A DNA stretch of 64,000 nt from Ursus arctos (GCF_023065955.2 NW_026622974.1:31775718-31839717), one strand, 5' to 3'. Shown: positions 1 through 19,419, counted from the stretch's first letter. The notes: generated from the letters alone by a model not told the origin. Numbers and translations are program-made.

Positions 1-597
<597 letters not shown>

Positions 598-1803
598 CTA
601 AGTTTTCAATTATAGTCTTATCCAACTACAAAACTCACAACTTAAAAATTTAAGGAGATATATAACCTTATTTGTGTTAGGGGAAATATAAGAGGAGCAA
701 CATTAATTGTGTATTTGCATAGAAAATCTTGCACCAGATGACACACACTAGATTATTAACAGTGCCTTCTCTTCTTTCTGAAAGTAAAGAAAAATCCAAA
801 GACAACTTCTAGAGTATCATCCAATATGTGGTCAGTCCCACTTAAAGTAACAGGGAAGAAAATACTCAGAAAATATTACTGATATTGATGTGTGAACAGA
901 AATACAATTATAATTTAAAAAACATATACAATTATGGATACAAAAGCATACACACAAGGTTTATTTATTCTAATAACAGAATCACAGGCATCTTCAGAGC
1001 ACTCTACAGAAAACTGTAAAATAAGGCTTTAGATTAATGCCAAGCAGGGCAAACTGATTAGTAGTAGTTTAACAAGAGACAGAACCAGAAGTATCACAGA
1101 GGAAAACCATCAACTCTAAGAAATCTGAAGCCAATGAGTAAAGGAGAAACAAAAAAGGTTGAAACAGTGAAAAAGCACATGAAGGCATAATTTTAAAATT
1201 AAATAAGAACACAATTTGGGTCTATATTTTCAGGTTCAAGAATAGGGAGTTTCTAATTGTAAGGATTGTATTCTCAGGTTTTTCTTATATTGGCTACTAA
1301 ACTAATGCCAAAAAAGCCTATTTAAGCTGTAATGTACCCTGAAATATAGTATACCTTAGCAGTTACCATGTTGAGTAGTATTTCTATGAGAAAGTATATT
1401 TACAACAATAGTGGGAGATGTCACAAGCTTATCTTTGTAGTTGTAGTCCAACGATTACTGTATAGTAACAACTCTATCTCCCTGTTTTTCTCCCCTATCT
1501 TGTTCCATCTCTGAAGCACTAAGTCCACTTCCTAAGGCTTAGCGATTTAGGGGTGTACGGAAAAAGGAAGGATGCAGCTAAAAATTTCTTCTCCATTTTC
1601 TCTTAAACTTTTAACATGTGGTGTTGAGAAAGATATGAAGAAATGTACTATGAAGGTAAGATGGCTGGGAGGCATATATCATAGTGATTTCCTCCTCATC
1701 TCTACGCTTTTGACAAATATCAGTAAAGGAACAGCAGAAACACCTAACTAAGATCAGAAAAATCTTTAGAACCTGAAATTTAACATTTTAGTTTTCTTCA
1801 TTT

Positions 1804-1986
1804 CAGTGGTTCTCAATGATTCTGGGTGAGAGATGCTACCTCATATTTGGCAATGTTTAAAAACATTTTTCCTTTTTACAACTAAGGGCTGCTATTGGCA
1901 TCTCAAGGGTAGAGGCAAGGATAGCTCCTCACAATGAAGAATTTTCCAGCCCCAAATATCAGCAATTCTTTTGTTGAGAAACCCTG
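1804..1986 (+). mobile_element. MER20 DNA transposon remnant
   Basis: The ends cagtggttctcaa and ttgagaaaccctg form the terminal inverted repeat of this non-autonomous hAT-Charlie element. The internal 'tggcatctcaagggtagaggc' and 'gccccaaatatcagcaat' parts fit MER20. It is old and diverged, with small deletions. Confidence 0.8.
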
Positions 1987-2207
1987 CTTTAGTAAATTAA
2001 GGAACAATAAGTGGTGTTTTCAGTGCCAGATACACAAAGTACCAAATTAGAATTATAATTTAAGTAAAAAAAAAACACCAAAAGCACATTATATATTAAA
2101 AAATACAAAGTACAAATAAAAGTTTCCCTAAGTTAAAATGAATAATATAAAGAATTGCAGTAATACAAAACTGGCCACAATTTTTTTTTAATGCGATCAT
2201 TTAAATT

Positions 2208-2421
2208 AAAATGTTGTAGGGTGCCCGGGTGGCTCAGGTGGTTAAGTGTCTGACTCTAGATTTCAGCTTAGGTCATGATCTCAGGGTTGTGAGATGGAGC
2301 CCCAAGTCAGGCTCCACACTGGGTGCAGAGTCTGCTTAAGATTCTCTCCCCCGCTCCACTACACCCACCACTCTCGTTCTCGCTCTCAAATAAATAAATA
2401 AATAAATAAACAAAATGTTGT
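2208..2421 (+). mobile_element. CAN-SINE with 10-bp target-site duplication
   Basis: The head (gggtgcccgggtggctcag) and the tail of aaataaataaat are typical. The insert (2218-2411) is flanked by aaaatgttgt at 2208-2217 and 2412-2421. It carries the 'gactctagatttcagc' form of the tRNA-like region, an older sub-type. Confidence 0.93.
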
Positions 2422-2887
2422 TAGTCTTCTAAGCAAAAGTCATGAAAACTAAAGTATGATTTCATTATGTGAAAGCTAGACTTTAAATTCACTTTTCTGT
2501 AAAGACATTCCAGGCAATAAAACTACAATGCCCATCCAAGATTAGAACTCAATGTTTACTGAAATTGTTAACCAGATGATGCAAATTAATTGAAATCAGG
2601 TCTTTTTTAACTCTGTATTTCAAGCTAACCTACAACTATGAAAAACAGCCTGAATTCCCAATTTCAAGTACTTATAAGCTAAATATTAGCAAAATGAGAA
2701 AAAATACGCAACTTTTTAATACTGTTCAATGAAAAAAAAATCCATGAAAATATATTTCAATGTGATTTCTAGGAGAAAACGAAATACTCTGGCTTGCTTT
2801 ATAAATTACAGTGTGAAAACAGTGAACATCAACTTGTATTAGCAACTAGAAAAAACTGTATCTATGAATTATGTTCCAAGTCTATAC

Positions 2888-3034
2888 ACCTACAGTAGCA
2901 TTACCATCCCAGGGAACTTGTTAGAAATGCAGAACCCGCAGGTCCTACTAAAATTACTGAACCAGAGACTGCATTTAAAAAAAAAAAAAAATCCCCAAGT
3001 GATTTATATGCACACTAAAGTTTGAGAAACACTC
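2888..3034 (-). mobile_element. MER5A-like DNA transposon remnant
   Basis: Read on the minus strand it begins gtgtttctcaaactttagtg, the MER5A end. It continues through 'acctgcgggttctgcatttc' and 'aacaagttccctggg'. One flank is degenerate and an A-run has expanded inside it. Confidence 0.7.
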
Positions 3035-3042
3035 AAGGATCA

Positions 3043-5038
<1,996 letters not shown>

Positions 5039-5803
5039 TCAAGGGTCAGTAAAACTTATTTTTTAAAACACTAATTTTATAAATAATTCTCTAGATGAGC
5101 ATATAATTACTTCTCCAAAATTATACCTGACAACTTGCTCTACTATCAGTTTCAGGTAAAGGACAAAGTATTTCAATAAAACGATGCTTAATTTGCAAGT
5201 TTCCTGAATCATTTCATGATATAATCTCCATATTTATGTTAATAAAACATACACAAGGTGAAACCGAACTAAAGCGGTGTTTTTCACAAATACTTCAAAG
5301 TCTTAACTTTTTTTAACCTAGAAACAGAGAGAATTATGAATACTAACAGATGATTCATATGCTTGTTGCTTTTAAATTATAAAGGTATGCTTTCTGCGTA
5401 CATTAGGAGGTGGTGGTGGTGACAATAAAACCTACAAATCTGCCAAGTAACATTTCCTTTGAACTAGGCTTCATCAGAGAAACACTGAAAAATATGCTAC
5501 TATTTGTACACAAAATTCTTCCTCCTCACACAATGTAATTAAACTCCACTGATGCACATGTATAGTGTACCCAGACAGAACAAAAACAAAAATTACCCCC
5601 CTCACAAATGGATATATTTAGGCAGGAAACAAACAGTATATTAATGCCACTAATTCATTTCAAGAAATACCCCAAGCAATACAACATTGACTAGGTTCTT
5701 TTCTCTCATATATAGTAGTCCAACGTGACTGTAACCTCAAACTTACAAAAAGAAGAGAAAGAGAATAAAAAGATAAGCCACGTAACATCATTACAAGTTG
5801 TTC

Positions 5804-6025
5804 AAGATATTTTATAGTTTTGGGATGCCAGGGTGGCTCAGTCAGTTAAGCATCTGCCTTCGGCTCAATTCATGATCCCAGGGTCCTGGGATCAAGTCCC
5901 ACATAGGGCTCCTTGCTCAGCAGGGAGCCCGCTTCTCCCTCTGCCTGCTGCTACCCCTTCTTGTGCTCTCTCTCTCTCTGACAAATAAATAAATAAAATC
6001 TTGAAAAAAAGATATTTTATAGTTT
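5804..6025 (+). mobile_element. CAN-SINE with perfect 17-bp target-site duplication
   Basis: The head tgggatgccagggtggctcag and tail aaataaataaaatctt are clear. The duplication aagatattttatagttt is identical at 5804-5820 and 6009-6025. Confidence 0.96.
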
Positions 6026-6599
6026 CAAACAACTCTAATCTAGCAGTGAGATGAAAAATATGTTACTGGTATTAAATTTTCAAATTGATAATTTCTAGGA
6101 AGAACTAGTCTTAGAAAATATCAGCATGTCCTTTTCCTCATTTCTAAGGTTTACCTGATTGGATTTAGCTTTTTCAAGTTATCTCTGACTTTTTAGAATA
6201 CAATAACTAATGAACAACTCCATTATAAATGATTATTTCTATTACGTCACAAGATCTTTTTCCTTTTTGTTTTTTAAAGTCTTTATTCTTACCTGACAGG
6301 AAAAGTGATATATTGTGGGAGAAAAAAATATAGAATAATGTAAAAGATAATTTGTGGACGTCCTTACAGCTCCATCCTTTATAAATAATCATTAATATTC
6401 TGGGATATATATCCTTTTAAATCCTTTTACGCATATGCAATTGTGTGGGCTGTACTTTTCAAAACATAGAAACAAAAATGGACACTGGGGTAGAAGGAAA
6501 ATACAATCTGCAGGCTTCAGCCATACTGGCCTTTTCTCAGTTCCTGGAAGACGTCTACTTATTGCCGCAATGTATCATATCAGGCCATATGCAAGAAGA

Positions 6600-6725
6600 C
6601 AGTTATTATTAGTAGTAAACTACCTACTCATGGAGGCCCTTACATGTGTCAGGCTCTATAATAAGCCCTTTACGCACATGATGTCATTTAATCTTCACAG
6701 AAGCTCTGTAGGGTATTAGTTTACA
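6600..6725 (-). repeat. MIR-like SINE fragment
   Basis: Core-like sequence such as 'catgtgtcaggctctataataagccc' broken up, then 'gatgtcatttaatcttcaca' and 'ctctgtagggtattag', matches the antisense of the MIR 3' half. Confidence 0.55.
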
Positions 6726-7191
6726 GAATTTCAAAGGTTGAAGTCCTAAAAATCTGAAGTTTCGAGTCTTAAAGAACTTGCCAAGATGACGTAGAAGATG
6801 GCAGTGATAGCGTATGAATCTACGTCACATTCAAAAGGCTGAACTCTTAATATTATGTTTTATTTTTAAGTGTTCTGAAGTTACAAAAAAAATCTTTGCT
6901 CCCAAGTGCTCACCTTTTACGAGTGACCAATAATTAGCAAAACATTTTCATATTTTGCTGTTAACTAATTTCAATCTCCCCTTTTACACTATAAATTCCA
7001 AGTGGACAAAGATTATGTCTTATTCACTTCTATGCCTTACCTACCACCAATCCAAACAGGCGTGCAGTAAGTAACTGCTGAATATTTTCTATATGCTCTT
7101 CATAACAACCTTATGCAGTAGCAAGTCAGCAAATCAGATTTCTTATTTAAGAAATTAATTTTGTAATACAAAAAGCCTAACATATACTTAC

Positions 7192-7253
7192 CATTATTAG
7201 GAATAAGCTCCATATCCCAAGGACTCATCTTTTCTGTATCTCCATTGTCCCAG
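7192..7253 (-). CDS. PHIP: PHIP exon, end of Tudor-like module (~residues 1106-1127)
   Basis: A 62-nt exon that encodes [19 protein letters not shown] and NN, with a split Ala codon. [14 protein letters not shown] is a Tudor-type motif: an acidic turn followed by a tryptophan. The acceptor is cctttaag, the donor G|gtaagt. It is too short to appear as an ORF, but phase and conservation are unambiguous. Confidence 0.96.
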
Positions 7254-7393
7254 CTTAAAGGAAGGAAAATCCCTATGTTAAAAAATCTAAATATTGTGTT
7301 ATAAGTTTCATAAAATTACATTATAAAAACAACTGCTTCAAGTGTTTAAAAGAAGTGTCTTTGTCACTTTATTAATAGATGGGGAAAACATTA

Positions 7394-7624
7394 AAAGTAA
7401 CTCAAGATGGGGGTGCCTGGGTGGCTCAGTCCGTTAAATATCCGACTCTTGATTTTGGCTCAGGTCATCTCAGGGTTGTGAGACTGAGCCCTGTGCCGGA
7501 CTCCACACTGGGCCTGGGGCCTGCTTAAGATTCTCTCTCTCCCTCTCCCCCTACGCCTCCCCCCCCAAAATAAATGAATGAATGAATGAATGAATAAATA
7601 AATAAATAAATAAAGTGACTCAAG
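7394..7624 (+). mobile_element. CAN-SINE inside a 402-bp PHIP intron
   Basis: The insert at 7407-7611 is flanked by aaagtaactcaag (7394-7406) and aaagtgactcaag (7612-7624), with one mismatch. The tail is a compound (aatg)n(aata)n microsatellite. It is antisense to PHIP and ends 44 nt from the donor of the exon at 7656. Confidence 0.95.
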
Positions 7625-7654
7625 GTGAACTAACATACAACAAACACTCTCTTA

Positions 7655-11440
<3,786 letters not shown>

Positions 11441-11453
11441 TCAGTAGTCCTTA

Positions 11454-11579
<126 letters not shown>

Positions 11580-11652
11580 CTAAGATACAGAAAATAAACC
11601 ATCTTCACAAAATAAATCACAAAATAAACTGATAAACATCATCAAAACATTT

Positions 11653-11771
11653 CTCCATTTCAATCTTGATCTAGGTGGTGGTAATTCTGTGCATGCAAAA
11701 ATTTGTGGGCCTTTGTGAAGAATTTGTGTACTTTATAGTCAACAAATTATATCTCAATAAAAATTTTTTTA
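11653..11771 (+). repeat. Old L1 3'-end fragment
   Basis: The sequence 'ggtggtggtaattctgtgcatg…tgtactttatag…atatctcaataaaaattttt' matches the 3' UTR end of mammalian-wide L1 (L1M) elements, including the AATAAA signal and an A/T tail. Confidence 0.65.
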
Positions 11772-12079
11772 AAAAGGGAAAAATTTATTGAAATACAAAT
11801 TTTCCAATATAGTTCCAAAGACCTCTACATAATTTTGAACTCTGGCTGTTAAATCTAGAAATACTTATTTACAAATATGAAGTTTACCCTAGACATCAGT
11901 GTTTTCACTATAATTACACTTCGTGCTTATAAACTATCGGAATACCTAAATTCAATCTTGTGTTTCTTTGAAAATTAAATACCTCTTACTCTCTAGGATG
12001 GCTCCAATTAGAAAACCCATCTTCATGAAACAGTTTCTTACAGTGAAAAGAGTAACATTCAATACAACTTTCTACATTA

Positions 12080-12223
<144 letters not shown>

Positions 12224-13898
12224 CTAAAAAGTAAATAAAGTCACAATTTTAAACCTCAAATGTTTCCTTTAAACCCAAGATGCAACGTCTCAGCTAAAAC
12301 TGCAAAGAGAGAATTTAATATCCTTTCAAAAGAAATTCTAATATTTTGATATTTTTTTCTTCTTTTCCTTAAGTTGTCCTACTGCCACTTAAAGTGTTCT
12401 AAATAACATTATTTTGGTTATACACTAAGAGGATAAAATGAGCAGTTTTTTTGTTTCACTGTTTTATTTTTGGATTCAAAACAAGTTGACCTATTAAGTT
12501 GTAACTAGGAGTCGTGATCAATTTGTTATTCATGTATTTTGGTAGCAAGTGGTTTGTACATATGCAGTAAACTTTGAAATGAAAAATGTATTTATATATA
12601 TATATTTTATCATTATAAAGAGAGCAAGACATATATTTATCCTCATTTTATGAAGGTCAGATTTAAATGACACTTGACTACCATCCTGGTATCTACTGGC
12701 GTTTGACACAGTAGTCTGATACCAGGTATTCTTCCCACTACAAAAAAACAGTGGAGCTTGTTAAAAAATGTTATTAAAATTTTTTAATGCTATTAAGTTC
12801 TTAGGAACATTCTGGGATATCCATTATTCTACATACTTTTATTCTATTCATTAATATCACTATTGTTCCAGTTGTTTGAAATTTCACGCAAAGAAATAAT
12901 GCTGAATAATGAGAATTTACCTGTTTAAGCACGAACAATTAAAAAGACAACTTAAACATTTTTAAAGAAAATTATTCAATAAGGATTTACACACTTTCTA
13001 GTTATCCTGAAATAACATATTAAATATAATTTAATTAAGCATTTTCTTGATGCTCAAGGACCTGTTAGGCTCTATCATTGTACTAAATTACAACAATGTA
13101 GAAATGTTCTGTGCTCTTCAAGTCTTAAGTAGGGTGCCTAAATGAATTTTTTTCAGACTGCTCTTCAGAGTTACTTTTGCATTAAAATGTTTTTGTTTCC
13201 TTTTTTTTACTGGCAACTGTCACTTGCCACTTTCTATTGCTAATAAGTGCTGTTTGCTAAAGAAGCTCATATAATGTACTTCCTAATTTATTACTGCCAA
13301 TCTACTGGATACCAGATGACTCTGCTTAACACTTATGCATAAAATAAGAAGACATGAACACTGGACTGGGAAATTTTGATCTAAGATCTTACATTTTCAT
13401 TTCAAATTCATAAGTACACAGTCCAAAATGATGAACAAAGATACTTTCCTAAAAATGAAATATTTTTGATTCTAATAAATTTTTAAAAGATCTAACAAAT
13501 TATAAACATTGTATTTAAAGGAAAACTTATCAAATAAAATTTTAAAAAACGCTGAATTGCATTTTTCCTTCAACATGTTATGTATTTGAGCTTTAAGCTA
13601 AGAAAAGTATATTTTTAGAAAGAAAAAGAAAATTGGCAATAGAATCCACTTATTAAAAGAAAAAATACCAGCTTTTAAAATGCTAATAGAATTTTCATTC
13701 TCTTATAATATTTAGTTTTGCTATTTATTGCAATATTTAGTGGCAAGTGGCCTCAAAAGAGCTTTCCTCCTAATTATACCTTTTCCATACACAGCTACAA
13801 ACATCTAAAATGAGATACTTTATGAAACTATTTTCTACAGTTTCAAGAGCTATTTAAAAAAGCTTAAAGACACTTCAAAGAAACAAAGACTGTTCTTA

Positions 13899-14033
<135 letters not shown>

Positions 14034-14094
14034 CTAAGAGTTTAGAACATTATAAAGTAATATTATCACAAAAGCAATCATCTCTCCATCTGTT

Positions 14095-14317
14095 AAAATA
14101 CCTATAGGGGTATGTGGGTGGTGAAGCTGGTTAAGCATCTGACTCTTGGTTTCGGCTCAGGTCGTGATTTCAGGGTCCTGAGATTGAGGCCCATGTCAGG
14201 CTCCACGCTCAGCGTGGAGTCTGCTTAAGACTCTTTCTCTCTCTGCCCCTCCCCACTTTCCTGCTCTCTCAAATAAATAAATAAATAAATAAATCTTTAA
14301 AAAATAAAATAACTATA
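14095..14317 (+). mobile_element. CAN-SINE near PHIP acceptor
   Basis: The insert (14107-14305) has a diverged head (gggtatgtgggtggtgaagc), marking an older copy. Flanks aaaatacctata (14095-14106) and aaaataactata (14306-14317) differ at one base. Confidence 0.92.
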
Positions 14318-14373
14318 AAGGTGATTAAATAAAAGGGGAAGGAGATCTTTGAACAAAAATATATACTAAGTAT

Positions 14374-14601
14374 TAAAAACCCTTATTTATTTATTTTTTA
14401 AAGATTTTATTTATTTATTTGACAGAGAGAGACAGCCAGCAAGAGAGGGAACACAAGCAGGGGGAGTGGGAGAGGAAGAAGCAGGCTCCTAGCAGAGGAG
14501 CCTAATGTGGGGCTTGATCCCAGAACGCTGGGATCACGCCCTGAGCCGAAGGCAGATGCTTAACGACTGCGTCACCCAGGCGCCCCTAAAAACCCTTATT
14601 T
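14374..14601 (-). mobile_element. CAN-SINE, first of a double insertion
   Basis: The minus-oriented copy (14389-14586) is of the 'cgtgatccc…gaggagcct' sub-type. It is flanked by taaaaacccttattt at 14374-14388 and 14587-14601. The right-hand repeat is shared with the next SINE. Confidence 0.95.
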
Positions 14602-14793
14602 TGGGGCGCCTGGGTGGCTTAGTCAGTTAAGCATCTGCCACTCGCTCAGGTCATGATCTCAGGGTCCCGAGATCAAGCCCCGCAATCAGGCTCCCTGCTC
14701 AGCAGAGAGTTTGCTTCTCCCTCTCATTCTCCCTCTTTCTCAAATAAATAAAATCTTTTAAAGAAATTTAAAAAAAATTAAAAACCTTATTTT
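14587..14793 (+). mobile_element. CAN-SINE, second of a double insertion
   Basis: A shorter plus-oriented copy (14603-14778) starts directly after the shared target repeat. It is followed by a third copy of the target (taaaaaccttatttt, 14779-14793, one base shorter in the C run). It has lost part of its CT-rich region. Confidence 0.94.
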
Positions 14794-15260
14794 GGGAAGA
14801 TGGCAGCAGTGGCAGTATAGTTATTCAATCTCTACAAATCACTGCAGAAAAAAAGAACTAGATAAACCAAAACCTTACAGACAACATTCAGAACAAAGAC
14901 TAGGTGAACAAGATAATCCCATAAATCCCAAAGTATAAGCTCTGTGTAACCTCCCTCTCAAAATCCTACCAGTTTTATCAGTATTTGTAACAAACCAAGC
15001 CATATTCAAGATTTTTCTTTTTTTAAAATCATAGTCATGGTGTGTTAGTAAGAACTAAATAAGATATTTTCATATGGGCTGAGTAGTGGAAAACACAGAA
15101 GGCTAACTGTTTCAGTGGGGTGGGCATTATATTTATACAAAGCCCAGGAATATTTTCTCCTCTTTTTGAAGTAGCCATTTCACACTTGGGTCATAATTAA
15201 TTTCTAGAAAAAAAATATTTCATCAGATTTTTTTTTTCCCCCAAACAAAATGTCATCAAG

Positions 15261-15393
15261 CCAGGTCCCTTACCGGTTTTTTTTTTTTTTTTTAAGAGAA
15301 CTCTACACCCGATATGGGGCTTGAACTCATGACCCTGAGATCAAGAGTGGCATGCTCTACTGACAGCCAGCCAGGTGCTCCCAGGTCCCTTAC
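15261..15393 (-). mobile_element. Short CAN-SINE variant
   Basis: This about 107-bp minus copy (15274-15380) is only the tRNA-like part, ending in an A tail (T run on plus). It is flanked by a perfect 13-bp duplication, ccaggtcccttac, at 15261-15273 and 15381-15393. The intact duplication shows that the short form inserted as such and was not trimmed later. Confidence 0.92.
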
Positions 15394-15690
15394 TCTAACT
15401 TCTGTGGCTAAATATAAAAACAGAACTCTGAAAAAAAGCTTTTTTAACTTTGCCCGCAAGTGGCTATTACTGTCTGGATATTACCTTAGACTTAGGAAAA
15501 ATGTACTTTCTAAGAGCCCTTGAAACCTAATGTTATTCATAAGTAGAGAAACTTCATGTAATTGACTAAAAATGTTTTCGTTTAGTGTTTGTACGTTAAA
15601 ACTTCTAAATTTTATTCTCTTGTGTCTTTTAAAAAAAAAGGTAGTTATCATTGTGACTTAACACAAGTTCACTAAAAGAAATAACGTCAC

Positions 15691-15874
15691 GGGGTGCCTG
15701 GGGGGCTCAGTCGTTGAGCTCAGGTCGTGATCCCAGGGTTCTGGGATCGAGCCCCGCATTGGGCTCCCTGCTCAGTGGGAGACCTGCTTCTCCCTCTCCC
15801 ACTCCCCCTGCTTGTGTTCCCTCTCCCACTGTCTCTCTGTCAAATAACAAAATCTTAAAAAAAAAAAAAAAAAA
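15691..15874 (+). mobile_element. CAN-SINE with internal deletion
   Basis: The head reads ggggtgcctggggggctcag and then jumps from 'tcgttgag' to 'ctcaggtcgtgatccc', missing about 20 bp of the usual 'ttaagcgtctgccttcgg' stretch. The tail has a 20-base A run. The target duplication is unclear. Confidence 0.9.
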
Positions 15875-16014
15875 GAACAAATGAACATCATAATGGGATA
15901 TCAGAGAACACTGCTAACAGCTGTTACTCAATATTCATTTTCCTCTTCTTCCTACTAAACACAACTTGTTTCTCATTCAAACATATCAGGAGCACTCTAT
16001 CTTTGAAGAGTAAG

Positions 16015-16690
16015 GGAGGGATAAAGGAGTTTGGCATTTACTATATGTGAGATAGATCCACTAGAGAATTTAGTCAAAAGAGTAAATAGAATCTGATTTT
16101 TAAAAGGCTCACTCTGGATGCATCAGAGCAGGGATTTGCAAATTATGGCCCAGGGTTCAAGTCCAGCTGCTTCTACTTTTACAAATCAGATTTTATTGGA
16201 ACACAGCCATATCCATTAATTTATGTATTGTCTATGGCTACTCTCAGGCTACAACAGCACGGTAGTGGGTCCCAGAAAAAGTTTGTTGATCCCTACTTTA
16301 GTGAACAGAACCTAGGGTGAAAGGGTGGAAGCAGGAAGACAGATGGAAGGCTAATGCAGTAATACAAAGGAGAGCTTATGGTGGCTCACACGCGTGTGAC
16401 AGAAGTGGCAAAACAAACAAACAAACAACAAACACTCAAGTACTGAATGTATTTAGAAGACAGAACCACAAAAATCCCCTGATGGATTGGATGTAGAATA
16501 TGAGAGAAAAAGACTAAGGATAACACCACAGTTTTGGTGTAAACTACTGAAAAAAAATGTCAGTGTGAGAAGAGGAGGGCTGGAGAAGGGCAGAGGGGAA
16601 AACTTAGAAAATAAATTTTGTATGCGTTATTCTCAGGGACCAAGTCAGAGGATATTTGAAAAGTTAATTTATCCATTACTGAGCACCACT
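16015..16690 (+). repeat. Old interspersed repeat (L2-like), split by a DNA element
   Basis: Parts such as 'aaaaggctcactctggatgc', 'ggtggaagcaggaagac', 'gctaatgcagtaataca' and 'gatggattggatgtagaata' follow the order of an old mammalian repeat that I tentatively place with LINE/L2. About 170 bp of a hAT-like element interrupts it. Confidence 0.5.
16129..16297 (+). mobile_element. hAT-like DNA transposon remnant inside the older repeat
   Basis: Starts cagggatttgcaaattatgg and ends aaaaagtttgttgatccct, with the typical 'gattttattggaacacagcc' and 'tattgtctatggctac' inside. I recognise the element type but not its exact name. Confidence 0.65.
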
Positions 16691-17523
16691 GTCACATGAC
16701 AGAGTTAGAGCCACAGATTTTCAGTTTTATACATTGAGGTCATGAGTTAAAGTGTGTTTGAAAAAGGTTTCCTCTGACTTACTAAAAAAAGGTAGGAAAA
16801 GTCTGAAAATGGTTAATTCCAGCCTCAATATGGGCTATAAATTGCACCAAAGATTTCTTCCCATAAGGAAAATATCTAAATGGACCAAAATAGCTAACAA
16901 CTCTTAAATGAAACCAGATAAGTTAGCTATTAAATAGGAATGATCATATTTGTAACTCTAAGACTATGGTACGGCATAGTCAAGAATCAGTATGTTACAT
17001 CTTATTCCCCCAGTAATTCTTGGGAAACCTAGAATTTCTGGTTTAAGTAGATTTCTATCACATGGTACTTAAAACCACTTGGGCGACAAAATGCACTGAA
17101 TATTCCTCAAAATTTCAGCCTCATAATTTGAAATTTTTTTAATTTTGGAGATACGGATAACTGATTTCTTTCCTTTCTATCCATGGAAATTCTTCTAGGT
17201 CCACCTCACATTTTACATATTCTGGGAGCCTTACCTGAAACTCTAAGATGTCCTCATTTGATTTCTGAATTACATCTTTAAAATTAATCTGGCAATTAAA
17301 CATATTCGATAATGTGATACTCTATTTTTATCTTGGGGGATTCAAGCAACTTGTTAGTCACACATTGTTTTGAGAGTAAGCACTATGTCTTACACTTCTT
17401 TTATCCACTGTATTGCTTTATAAACTGTAAGCACTTAATAAAAAATTTATTGATCTGGTTTCCAGAGTTCCTAACAGCGTGAAGGACATATGTCAGATAC
17501 ATCTGAGATAACTTTACTGCATC

Positions 17524-17733
17524 TCTGGAGAATTTTTTTTTTTTTTTTTTTTTAAGAGACAGAGCATGAGTGAGGGGGTGAAGAGAGAGGGAGAATCTTA
17601 AGCAGGATCCACGCCCGCTCAGCACAGAGCCTGACATAGGGCTCAATCTCATTATCCTGAGATCATGACCTGAGCTGAAATCAAGAGCTGGATACTTAAC
17701 CAGACTAAGCCACCTAGGCACCCCTGGAGAATT
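17524..17733 (-). mobile_element. CAN-SINE
   Basis: The minus copy (17534-17723) with a long T run is flanked by ctggagaatt at 17524-17533 and 17724-17733. Confidence 0.93.
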
Positions 17734-19419
17734 CTATTTTTAAATAAGCTTTTTTTTGTATCTGCCTTACTGTTTTTTTGCTTAATTTGAATACAATTAG
17801 CCAGATGGAAAATATCTTCATCTTTTCATACATGCAGTAAGTATTAATTACTTAATGATCTTTCAGTTACTTTCCAGCTTTACAATTCCATGTGTAAGAA
17901 GGGAAATATTGTGTTTATTTGGGATAACAAGAAGACTAAGGAATGAGAACAATTCTATCTACTCTTAAAGCCATTGGTAGACTAATACCAAACCATGTGA
18001 ACAAAAACCAAACTAAAGGGAATAGTCTGTAATATCCTTACACTTCATGATATTTAAAGTTTGTCCCACAAAAATTTAGTGGCACACAGATCCTATTATA
18101 ATACTTCAAGCAAAATAGTGAAATTAAAATATGCCAAACAGTAACAGTGGATCCAAATGTGGCCTTGCATGAAGAAGCCCAAGGTGTTTAGTTTGTGCGT
18201 AACTATCAAATCAAGAGGAATTAGGTGAAGTAAACTGCACTCTTGGGACAAAAAAAAACCTATGTTCTCACAGGGATTTAAACACTGTAAAGCTCAAAAA
18301 TGTCTTGAGATAAGAAAAAAAATAATTAGCTAGATACAGGGCTAAATCAGTTTTTTTTTAACCAATCTGTGTACCACATAAATAATGGGTTAACCTACTT
18401 TTATCATCACTGAAAACACAGAAGAGAAAAATATGGGCATATGTATGATATTCTCTTTGGTAAATCTTCCCCAGACAAAAGCAAAGGTGGTAACAAGAAT
18501 AGTAGGCTGTGGAATCCAAATTAAAGTAATTCATAATTATAAAGCTGAAACAAATAAGGGCTCAAGTGAAGCAGATAAAATAAACATTTAAAACAGATGT
18601 ATTCTTAAATTTCTCAAAGCTCTCTGGAGATAAAGACCTTCTTAGTCTCCCCAGTATTTACTTCCACATTTGACAACTTATATTTAATTCTAAAAATGAA
18701 ACAGGTTAAAAAAAAATCTTCCTTGTGTTTATTTAACCAAATATACTTCCCATTTATAGTTTTTTAGGGAATAGAAAACACGTCCCTTGTATTTCATTTA
18801 CTTTAGAGCAAAAGTGAAATAGCTCTTATTTTTTAAAAGAATCCCATTTCCATAAGAGCTGACAGATCTTACTTCCATAACATTTATTTCTTATGTTCTC
18901 TGATCTGTCTCAAATTATCCACAGTCTAAAGAAGGAATCAAACCAATACTATTACTGACATAAGGTCCGTCTAATTATGGCTCACATGCTCTGTAAATTA
19001 ATGAAAGCTTGTTAACAGCAGTGTCCTACTACTTCAGATTCATATTTGTCTAGTGGTCAACTATGACAAGTTCTGCCATTATTATTCCAGGTGATGCACA
19101 CTCTGCTTTTTGGTTCTTTTCAAGCAATAACAATTAATAAGGATCGTTAAAAATAAAGGCAATTAAAAGATGAATAAAACTGTATGTTTTGTAATGTTGT
19201 TCTTTATATACACAAATGAATAAATCCACCAGATAACCAAAAAAATAAATCTGCTCATATTATACGATTAAATGCTCAATATTTAGAATATAATTCTATA
19301 CGTGAATATCTTCACGTGCTAAACACTGAAAATTTGAGTAAATTAAATGTTTTATTATAGTATATTCTACTACTGTGTACTTCTGAGTTTTTTCCAATAC
19401 TACTTGCTGGTACACCTCA

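Noticed and set aside
17401..17721. 106-codon minus-strand ORF
   Set aside because: More than half is CAN-SINE sequence (17534-17723) and its A tail gives the Lys run.
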